64,000 nt of DNA, taken from positions 1,364,001-1,428,000 of the forward strand of contig JANCIK010000001.1 of assembly GCA_028532985.1 (NCBI GenBank). Reading direction: 5' to 3'. The stretch's first letter is position 1. Every line of letters starts with the position of its first letter. Shown here in pieces: positions 54,756-64,000 of this stretch. A program made the position numbers and the translations under genes. The notes below the pieces were generated by a model. It did not search any database, was not told where the DNA came from, and saw only the letters and a program-made list of their open reading frames with translations. Source of the DNA: Stropharia rugosoannulata (taxonomy: Eukaryota > Basidiomycota > Agaricomycetes > Agaricales > Strophariaceae).

Positions 54756-57699
54756 TTAGCAAGATGGCCAATATTTGACGGCGCACGATACTGTGTATTT
54801 CTTGATGGTTTCGCAGTCCAGTTTATTTTTCAAACCAGATTGAAGCAGTTGAACTGTGTTGTGTTCCAGGATAATCGATCCTTTCACCACCCATGGGGTA
54901 GTGAGGAGTAACTGCCATACAATCTTTAATAAGCAACTCCTAAAGCCAAAGCCAACTGGCATCTACCTTGTCCCCAACACGAATTGACTTAAGATCGAAG
55001 CCATCCGGAAAGGGCGCTTGGACGCGCGCATCGACGATAGTAGTTCCATCGGACAGAAAAAAGTCTGCTTTACCAATCACGTTGTGAGGTCTACTGCGTA
55101 GCTAGACTCGAAATCGCGAAACACAACACACACACACACCCAGCGGAGCGAGATCCTATCCCTTAGATCGAGCGAACGCCCTCAACTAAATGGTAGTATA
55201 ATCTATGCTCTGCTCTGGTTCCCGTTCTGGGCGTGCGATGCGCGCACCTCGTGTCCTCTAGTCTTTGTAATAGCAAGTAGTGCCTGCAAGTTCGTTTGTA
55301 AGGAGGGGTTTAATTCTAGTAAATCTCGGATAGAGCCCGGTTGCTAGTGGCGTGCGCAAAGCAAAATGATAAATGAAATAAGTTGTTTTTAGCGAACGGC
55401 TTCGCTGCGCGCACTTCCGGGTCCGGTGACCTCGTGCGATGCGCGGACTCTCCAAAGTCCAACAATCCCAAGACTCTCCAAAGTCTTTCACCCGGCGGTG
55501 CAGTCTCACAGTCTAAACACTACAGTGCGAGTTTCCGTACACGGTTGTACTGACTCCTCACTGAGCTCTCCAAATGACCCGGTGGCCAGAAGCTATCCAA
55601 AACTCCTATGAATCACAAACACTTCACAGTTAAAACCCTAACAAAAGCTAAACACAGCCCGCTGACAGCCTGGGACAGAACCCAGCACACAGATCTAGTG
55701 GGTAGACAATTGCTTAAATTACTATAGACAAGGATACAGGTTTATATGCGATGCGCGCATGTGTACTAATAATAAGGTAAAGTAAATACTAGCAATGCGC
55801 GGCCAAAGGTCCGCACATCGCATCCGGGCTTCCCTTCGAGTGTCCTGATCCCTTGGCATTCGCTGCGCGCATGTCGTTCATTCCCTCGGGCTTTTGCACG
55901 TCTTTTGATGCGCGCCGCCACGGTCACATGATGTGTGGACTTAGACAAATTCTGCCTTTGCGATGCGCGCATATGAGATACGCACACAGCCCTTCACACC
56001 GCCTTTGGTATCTGCTCAGCTGTACTCACACCGCTCTTTGCTGGTGCTTAACCGTTCTACGCTTTCCTGATCGCTCGCACAGACGGCCAAACTATGCACT
56101 CTAGACTGTGCAGCTCGCTGACCAATCCTTCTCGCGATACGGTGTGTGCAGGCGCTTGTAGTCATGATGCTCGCGCGCTGATAGCTATAGACTATGAGGC
56201 AGGCTCAACTCTAGTCTCTCTGTGTTTCCCGCGCGCAGCTATCCCACTAACGGACCTTCTAACTGTTTACACCCGTAGCCAAAAAGCAGCCCTGTCAACG
56301 TCTCCGCATTCTTTGTAGGAGACTTGCATGACCTGCACCAATATCATATTGGGATTTTCGAGACGCTCGCAATCCGGCAGTATTGGCCATTCTTCGTCGA
56401 ACCCAGTTCCACGAATCGTTGACACCGCAAGGTCAGATGAAATTATTTCTTCATACATCGAACACTGTAGATTCTCGCCGAATTGTTTCTCGTCAACAGA
56501 TATATCCCTATAGCGTTGAGCTACCCATTGCTAGTGAAGTCTATAAAATCAATATTACCGTTGCGCTGGAGCAGAGCTATTTACCTGGTTGATATTAGGA
56601 CAAGGGAACCTTGCTGCTACCCATTGCAGCAGGGCGATCGGGAATGTTATATCTAACGAAATTATTATTGTTCTTTGTGCATACGCCTGTTCGGCCAAGG
56701 CCCACTTTTCCTCTTCTGATAAATGGGACTGGAGCTCCCCATCCGACCAATACATTGAGCTCCTTCAATCAACGTCGATTTCTGGATTGGAGTGGTAGTT
56801 AGTTTCTCCCGGTGAGTGTCCTGCTTTTATAGAAATGGATCAAAGCTCAAACAATTATGTCCTAACATGTTAGGATAGTATTTGCATAAATGTACTGCGG
56901 ACCGATTGTCGAACTGCGAATTTCGTAGCTGAAACGCCTGCGTGGCAACCACCCAATATTACGGTAGCCCATCTCACTGCACCAGCGCAAACGGTCCGAT
57001 AGACACTGAATTGCCAGAAGAATAAATTGTCTATACTTCATTGTGTAATATTCAATCCCTGCCAAGTTGGACTGTGTAGACACTTTGCTAACCTGTATAT
57101 ATTATTGGAGAAGAAGCAGTCAAATAATGACAATACGCTTTCTAACGCTCTTCTAGCTGTAATTGTGCTCATGCTACGGTGGTCTATCTACTCGTGATGA
57201 GTTGGGGATGAATTATAGTAACTTGGCACTTTGCCGTTCAAGAAGAATTGCTCCCTGTTCAATGAAGGGTTTGTATAAAAGCAGCTGGTTGCGGGCCTCA
57301 GTTGTCTGTTTTCAACACACGTGAAACTTGACTTACCTTTCGGCCTACTTGAAGATGTTCGGCGGCTAAGCCAGCTTGGAATGGAGCATGACTATGTGCA
57401 TTGACAGTTTTATTGCCGTCTGAGACAATTAGTCTGACTGTCTGAGGAGCCCCTTCGCCGTTTGTTTCAATGGAAGCATCCAAAACCTGGACCAACAAGC
57501 CTTTACCAGTCTCCACGCGATCACGGTTAAGGGGCAATGACCATCCTTCCACACCAAACCCGCCTCCCTGTACCATTGAGTCGGCGAGGTCGGAACCCAA
57601 TAACTGCCATCGCATCGACTGTAGCAGATTGGTGCAGTTGATTAGCCCCCCTTGGGTTTTGACAGTGGCTAGTGTTTCTTCGTCGCTCAAATGCCACAA
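54756..57699 (-). pseudogene. Gene with tandem OB-fold-like domains, split by solo LTR C
   Basis: Coding starts near 57699 (MWHLSDEETLATVK). The first domain (57500-57340) reads LLVQVLDASI, then VRLIVSDGNKTVNAH and APFQAG, ending EHLQVGRK. A second, similar domain begins at about 56370 with MILVQVMQVSYKEC, is interrupted by the LTR, and continues at 55082 with ADFFLSDGTTIVDAR, QAPFPDGF and SIRVGDK. The shared L-V-Q-V...SDG..V.A...APF pattern matches the RPA1 N-terminal OB-fold type, so a single-stranded DNA-binding or related role is possible but unproven. Intermediate exons (56755-56590) are weakly defined. The LTR insertion and poor 3' end make it a likely pseudogene. Confidence 0.45.
55083..56297. 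mobile_element. Solo LTR C of the Gypsy family
   Basis: 1,215 bp, flanked by ACGT on both sides (55079-55082 and 56298-56301), a 4-bp target duplication. It shares the TG..CA ends and full length with LTRs A and B but differs at many more sites, so it is an older insertion. No internal retroelement sequence is nearby, so recombination between LTRs has removed it. Confidence 0.85.
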
Positions 57700-58443
57700 A
57701 TAGCACTCCCAAAGCCATTGCTAATAAACGGTGCTTTACTTCGTAACAAATACGATGATTCCTTTTATTAGGTACTTACGTAGTCGATGCGAGTTTGCGA
57801 AGCAAGGGACTCTGCCCATTCCTGCGCAGAGGACCAACCAAACAGCATTTCCGCCTTCGTTTCGTACGAAAATAGCTCGCTGTTCATTATTCCCGAAGAA
57901 GGGGGGAGACACAAGCGGATTTGTAAATACTCGGAGAAGTTAGCCACGCCCCCACTGAAGTCGGTCTCTGAAGGTTTTTGTAAGTTAAAACTCGCTTATG
58001 CTATCATTTCGTCACTAAGGCTTAACGCTAGCTTTTACTAGTGCGACGCAGTCAGGCATGGAAGTTGTGCTACGCACAGTCCGGCGAATGACTCTACCGT
58101 GCTGTTTCTCTAGTTCAGTAACTATATCTTCTACGGAGGCGCGAATGCACCCGCGGAAATGTGCCCTTAAGAGTCAATGAGTCTTGATGCCATTGGTTCG
58201 TCAATCGTACCTTCCGCAGCTGACTGCGACGTTGCTGATGACAAAACCGCAGGATGATATGGCGGCCGAAGCTGCATCAAGCGTAGCTGCGTAATAACTA
58301 ACAGAATGTGTTAGCATCCTCGAGGGGTTACATGAATATAGCTTCGCATTTTCGAAAAACTGGTATGATTTACACTCGCTATTCCTTGTAATTTTCTCAT
58401 TCAGAACAGAAGAAGGTCACGAATCGCATCTTTTCTAAATCTA
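57700..58443. other. Intergenic region
   Basis: About 740 bp between the OB-fold-like gene (minus) and the transposase gene (plus), which are divergent. It would include both promoters. I see no clear inverted repeat matching the one downstream of the transposase. Confidence 0.35.
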
Positions 58444-61400
58444 ATGCCACAGGAGTTCTCTTGTGTTCCTACATGTGGAAAATCGTTTCAAAAACCTGGT
58501 TCGTTATCCAAGCACAAGCACGGTTGCACACTTGCACTGGCCAGTCGAAAAAAAACATTACTTGACTATCAGACATCTGGAGGTGAATATACTGTGTCCC
58601 ATCACAGGCCTCGGCGTTTTGCCGTACGTTTTCTATAACGTTGATTGCGCCTGGACAGGCTGCTACTAATCCCTGTTTATTTCAGTCTCTCCTACCCTCC
58701 AAACATGCTTCAGATCAGAATATAGGTCATATATCACCTTCCAGTTCTACAGCTATGTCTAGATCGGATCAGTGCGCTATCAGTGAAGAAGCTCTGGCCC
58801 CTTTACCGCCATCATTACCCACACACCTTCAGACAAGACTTCATAGACGAATTCCTTCCCGATTTGCAGACATACCACCAGAACCGCTTGCTCCTACAAC
58901 TGAAACAGAATTCCAAGATCATGAAGCTACCCCGCGAGTCTCACTGATCGCTCAAAATCCATTGGTGACCAGAGCAAATCAATTTGGACTCTACAGAGAA
59001 TATGAGTCGAGGCCAAGTTATGATCCATCTGGCCAGCTATCAGTGGAAGATATGACGATTACATGTGATGTAATAACCTCGGAAAGTAGCCCCAGTGCAA
59101 TCGAAAATCGCCCATCATATTGGCCCTTCGCCAATGTTACCATCTGGCGAACACTCTCCTGGATGAACAATGGCATTACTACAAAATCGGAGTCAGAAAT
59201 TACATCCTTTGTAAAGAACATCATTCAACAACCCGATTTCGACCCGCAGCACTTCAACGGCTTTGATGCTCATCGAGAAAATACTCGTTTCGACAAGGCT
59301 ATAGCCAATGCCGACAGCATCAAGAGCCAATTTATTGAGTCATCAGTGGATATACTAGTTCCATCAGGCCGTGCTAGTGTTCAGCCCCGGTCTTTTACAG
59401 TGACAGGCCTCATGTACCGCAATCTTACAGCCACAATCATTGAAGCGTTTCAGGACCCCTTATCTCATATGTTGCACTATTCGCCTTTTAAACTTTTTCA
59501 CCAATCTGCACTCACGGGCGAAGCTCAGCGCGTTTACGGTGAATTGTTTACTTCAGCAATATTTCTGGCTGAGCACGAAAAACTACAAAAATACGGAAAA
59601 CTCGCTCCCGAAGATGCCCACTGTAAGCGTGAAAAAGCATTGGCGGCGCTCATGTTCTCATCAGATGCAACTCATCTGACAAATTTCGGAAACGCTAAGG
59701 CATGGCCTATCTACTTAATGCTTGGAAACCTTTCCAAGTATATTAGGTGTAAACGAAAGTCGGGAGCTATGCACCATTTAGCTTACATGCCATTGGTACT
59801 TTTTTTCTTCTCTTTTCCTGCAAGATATTCACAACAACGTTAGCTTCCCGACTCATTTTGCAATATGGTCTCAAGCTTCCATGCTAAATGGCGGACCCAA
59901 AAGAAAGATATATTGGGGCACTGTCGACGGGAGTTGATTCACGCAATCTGGAGAAAAATTCTCGATGATGAATTTATACATGCCTATCATTATGGAATTG
60001 TTATCAGGTGCAGAGATGGTGTAGAGAGAAGAATATACCCCCGTTTTTTCACGTACTCGGCTGATTATCCGGAAAAGTAAGTCAGTGTTTTATATCAATA
60101 CCCCTCTTTTGACGCCTACCACAGAGTTTTATTAGCAACTGTTCGGGCTAAAGGTCTATGCCCTTGCCCAAGATGCTTAATTCCCAAGTCACGTCTGGAT
60201 CATCTAGGAATGCGGCGAGACAGTAGAGCAAGGCTTTCACATGCCCGTCAATACATGGCCTCAAACGTGGATGCCGCTCGTGACGCTATATATCGCTCAG
60301 CGCTTGCAATTTGTAGCAAAGTTGTGGAAAATTTGCTGAAATCGATCTCAGCTGTTCCTACCGTTGTAAGGCATCTTTATTGACCTGTAAGCTGCGTCTG
60401 ACGCCTCTTAGAACGCCTTTGTAGATCGCTTGGGCCTTGAATTCAATCTGTCGAACATGCTTGTTCCTGACTTCATGCATGAATTTGAGCTTGGCGTTTG
60501 GAAAGATCTATTCACACATTTAATCCGCCTGCTATATTCTGCAGGAAAGGGCAACAATGATTGTGTGATAGAGCTAGATAAACGGTGCCTACTTTTGAAT
60601 AAGTATTTATCTATCAGATTTTTAACCCTATTCTCAGGTACCGTGAAATCGGGCCGTTCGGAAGGGATACCATCCGCAAGTTCTCCAATAATGTCTCTGA
60701 GATGAAAAAACTTGCAGCTCGGGACTTTGAAGACATTTTGCAGGTCAGCGGGCATTTCTAGCCGAAATATATTAGCTAATTTGTTTTTTTTTAAGTGTGC
60801 AATTCCCGCCTTTGAAGGGCTTTTTAGTGCCAAACATCATAATGAACGTCTCAGGAAACTGCTTTATCGCACCGCTGAGCTTCATAGCTACCTCAAGCTA
60901 CGCTTGCACACCGATTCAACCTTGAAGCGAACCGAGCAGTTAATTATTGAGTACGGCATAATTATGCGAGAGTTTCGCGATACGATGTGTGCACAATTTG
61001 ACACAATGGAACTACCAAGGGAAAAGATGGCCCGCTCCCGTAAACGCTCAGCAAAGGATTCGACGTCTGGTAGTCAGACGGCATCTAATCAAAAGAAAAA
61101 GTTCAACATCTGTACCCCAAAATTCCATGCCCTTGGAGATTATGTTTCTTATATACGTGCATATGGCACAACCGACTCATACTCGACGCAACTGGTTTGT
61201 ATTTTACTACTTTGCAAAGATAGTTCTGCTGTTCACACTTTATGTTAGGGCGAAGTTGCACATGCACCCATCAAAAAAGCATATGCTATGTCTAACAAGA
61301 GGAATGCACTGAAACAAATGAGTAATAGATATATGCGGCAGCAAGTTACAAAAAGCCAAGAACAAAAAGAATATGATGAAGCCAGTAGACCGGAATATCT

Positions 61401-62460
61401 GTTAGACCGATATGTTATCTCGCATGCACGCAACGATCCCATAAATATCTTTACATTTGTGCAAGATGGTGATCCCGCGAAAAAGGTAACACTATCTGCT
61501 GTCTCTCTCCTTTCTCTTATTTTCAATACACGCCGCAGGATTTCATTCCAAAGTTACAAGATCATCTGTTTAGTCGGATGGTTGGTCTTGCCTTTGATGG
61601 GGATGATTCTGATCAATTTACCAATGAAGATCGCAACACAATACGATTGCGAAATTCAACAATCTACAGGCATCACACAGCAAGAATAAACTACACCACA
61701 TATGATATACACCGTGACTCCGATACTATCAACCCTAAAAGCCGCCCATATGTAATGCTGGCTTCTCCCGATACGACAACTAATGCAGTTGATCCATTTT
61801 GGTATGCTCAAGTTCTGGGGATATTTCACGCCGATGTGCAATGCAGTGCGCCTCAATCCTCCACTCAGCTCTCTTGGCAACAGATGGATTTCCTCTGGGT
61901 TTGATGGCTTGGTTCTGAACCAGGAGCCACACATGGACGTGAAGTTGCCAGACTGCCTATATTAGGGTATGTTCCTGAACAGGACGAACTTGCTTTCGGA
62001 TTCTTGGATCCAGGTCTCATCATCAGAGGTTGTCATTTAATACCAATGTTCAGTAATGGACGTACAACTTCTCTATTAGCTACTCAACACCAAACGGAGG
62101 CTCGACCGAGTGGGGATACGACAGATTGGCTCAATTACTACGTCGGAATGTAAGAATGCAATTTCATGTCCAGGTGCATTACAGCTACTTATAATACACA
62201 CACCCAGCTTTGTTGATCGCGATATGTTTATGCGGTTCTCTGGTACTGGCATTGGTCATGTCAACAGGACATCTGTCCTCTCGGACAATACAGGCAACGA
62301 CAGCATGAATATGACTACTTCTGACTCTGATGACTCTGATGGCTCCGAAGGAAGTGTTCACACTGAATCCTCTGATTCATGCGAGTCGGAGGAGGAGGAA
62401 CTCGAGACCGAAGAAGAGTTGGTTGATGATATGTCCGATGGAGAGTTCGACGAACTGTAG
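58444..62460 (+). CDS. Second Plavaka-like transposase (CMC superfamily)
   Basis: ATG at 58444 opens MPQEFSCVPTCGKSF and continues SLSKHKHGC, a C2H2-like finger. Exons then cover the core: WPFANVTIWRTLSWMN, RSFTVTGLMYRNLTATI, FSSDATHLTNFGNAKAWP, IYLMLGNLSKYIRC, LPDSFCNMVSS, a CPCPRC motif, MLVPDFMHEFELGVWKDL, then YREIGPFGRDTIRKFSNNV, KKLAARDFEDILQCAIPAFEG, FNICTPKFHALGDYVSYI and GTTDSYSTQ. The C-terminus reads LGYVPEQDELAFGFLDP, IRGCHLIPMFSNGRTTSLL and FVDRDMFMRFSGTGIGH, and a Ser/Glu-rich acidic tail. About nine introns were inferred. Apart from the first join (about 58590-58675), which I could not make in frame, no break is visible. It belongs to a different lineage from the one at 23170-26250. 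Confidence 0.8.
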
Positions 62461-63162
62461 ATGGTGCCGGAATTTGTTTACCTATATGTCTTCAGGGATG
62501 AGGCAATGCCTTATAATACATCATTGAGATACTTAACATCAGTCAACAGCGGCGATCATCAACTTGCTTGTCTCAGACTCCCTTCTCATTATCTCCAAAC
62601 GGCGCACGGTCTGGCATACTGTCACGTAGTCAGACGACTTGACTGGGGAGGATTCGAGGAGGAGCAAAGCTGTATCCTGAATTACATGTTCTGTGGGTCG
62701 TTGCATAGTCGGAGCAAATACTAGCGGACGCAGACACCTTCACCGCTGAAGTTAAGCTTGGGAAAGACGCCTCCCTACTTGCATACGCTGCCAGGCATAT
62801 ATTAAGTTCGCATACAGCTACTTCGGAAGGTCGCGCGGTGCTATCTTGTGAATACCTTGTTCTCGTCCTTGTCGCCGGATTCTTCTTCGCACCAGAGTGT
62901 ACTGGTTGCTGATCTGCGTGCATCCGACAAATATGTCTCAGAGTCGGTGGAAGACACTGCGCCTATTGCCGAACCCCTTCGACTCGCACCCTCTTAGCGA
63001 TTACTCCTCTGATCAAATGTACGACATGGACTGCGAGGAAGACTGGGAAAATATGAAATGCTTGCCGTGATTTGCCGACGCAGTAGCGCTCCTCAGAGCT
63101 CCATCAGTCAACGTCTTTGCCTTCTCTGACAGCCAACCCCCCCCGCCTGGAAGTCGGTCGCC
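62461..63162. other. Intergenic region after the transposase
   Basis: About 700 bp with only short frames. A frame at about 62933-63070 gives an acidic peptide that may be an upstream exon of the next gene, with low support. Transposon right end was not found. Confidence 0.3.
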
Positions 63163-63934
63163 ATGCCCAGCGGCAAGATTGGCATCAACCTCGTCGAGAA
63201 GGTTCAGCCTCTGTCACTGGCTCTGGTGCCCGAAGAACAGACAGATAGCTGGGACAACGACTTCGAAGAGGGGATCTCATTTACCAATACGCATGATAGA
63301 CTTTGTCGTGACACAAGCAATTAATTTGTTCTGGAAATCAGCTTTGGAGAGAGTCCCCTCGGAAGAGGATCGCAATGAGATGGAGGACAATGTACAGACG
63401 ATTCGCCCCACCCGCAGCCCGGCACATAACACTGTTCCCCTTGCGCAGCCACCATCCCAAGAAATTCAACCTATCGTCGAGGCAGCAACAGAAAAAAATG
63501 AAGCTCTAGTTCAGGAAAAAGTAGCAGACTTCAGGGTACGCACACTTTCCAGTGTTCTTCCTCAAACTTTAACTTCAACTTATCTTAAACCTCAGATGAA
63601 AAACTCAATGAGGCATGGCCTCTTTCATCCTGACGACATCAAGACTATTGGTCTTGCTGCCGCTGCTGGGCCTGCCCCAATGTCCGCCCCTTTACCTGGG
63701 CTCACACGCAAGTCCTTGCGGCCGCTGATAAGCCCTCTGAACTCGCAGCAGGGCAAGGCAGGCTCTCTTTCCTGTGCACCAGGTAGTGGGTCGGGATCAT
63801 TTGGCCGGGAAAGAGGACACAGAGCCAGGCTGAGTTCGGAAAGTACGCGGACATTGCTTAACGTCATGGCCATCCGCGACACGCCAACAATGGAAACAAA
63901 GATGAAAGTCATCCGAATTCTCCTTGTGTCCTAG
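63163..63934 (+). CDS. Byr4/Bfa1-like fragment, possibly degraded
   Basis: ATG at 63163 reads PSGKIGINLVEKVQPLSLAL and then SWDNDFEEGISF, which resembles the WD.DFE motif of Byr4/Bfa1, a GAP-complex component controlling septation and mitotic exit at the spindle pole. A second exon (from about 63350) reads ERVPSEEDRNEMEDNVQ and EIQPIVE, followed by an intron (63537-63597) and MKNSMRHGLFHPDDIKTIGL with a Pro/Ala/Ser linker. The end near 63934 looks frame-shifted relative to what I would expect, so the gene may be incomplete or a pseudogene. Assignment is from memory of motif style only. Confidence 0.35.
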
Positions 63935-64000
63935 TCCGATATCCATGTGCGTATGCTTTGGGTACTAGGAAGGTTGTGTGACGTAAGATATCTTAATTGC

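Noticed and set aside
1..64000. CRISPR arrays, operons or bacterial signals
   Set aside because: No regular direct repeats with spacers and no Shine-Dalgarno-linked gene strings; the gene structure is eukaryotic.

Overview
The window looks like part of a mushroom-type basidiomycete (Agaricomycete) genome. Genes are split by many introns of about 50-60 bp with GT..AG borders. Families typical of that group occur (DUF6698, DUF6532, Plavaka-type transposases, Ty3/Gypsy elements with a YIDD reverse transcriptase). No bacterial signals are seen. I could not name the species from sequence alone.

Layout. 1-6050: two convergent paralogous concentrative nucleoside transporter (CNT) genes. 6051-13255: AT-rich spacer with a tandem repeat, a DUF6698 gene and a large gene of unknown function. 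14203-17624: a gene interrupted by a solo LTR (16110-17323) with target duplication GCGA. 17905-44613: a very large Ty3/Gypsy element on the minus strand. Its order from the right is LTR 43398-44613, primer binding site, gag, a second ORF, protease, RT-RNase H and integrase. Beyond integrase lies a block of spliced accessory genes on the opposite (plus) strand, three of them with a visible TATA box. Two DNA transposons are nested in it: an 11,765-bp Plavaka element (20300-32064) and a 1,036-bp non-autonomous relative (39386-40421). The Plavaka element carries a transposase, a DUF6532 protein, a 2OG-Fe(II) dioxygenase-like protein and two genes I do not recognise.

44614-64000: the other flank of the interrupted gene, a second unknown gene broken by another copy of the 1-kb transposon (47408-48456), two plus-strand genes of unknown function, a gene with two OB-fold-like repeats broken by a third LTR (55083-56297, target duplication ACGT), a second and largely open Plavaka-like transposase gene (58444-62460), and a Byr4/Bfa1-like gene running to the window edge.

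How it fits together. The middle is a stack of nested mobile elements: a host gene, an LTR element in it, and DNA transposons in that. The two most notable systems are the Plavaka element with a dioxygenase as cargo, and the Gypsy element with an antisense accessory gene set. Many apparent frameshifts are single-base losses in homopolymers, so some broken genes may be sequence errors. The duplicated flank at 17324-17904 and 44614-45368 leaves open a haplotype-mixing assembly artefact.
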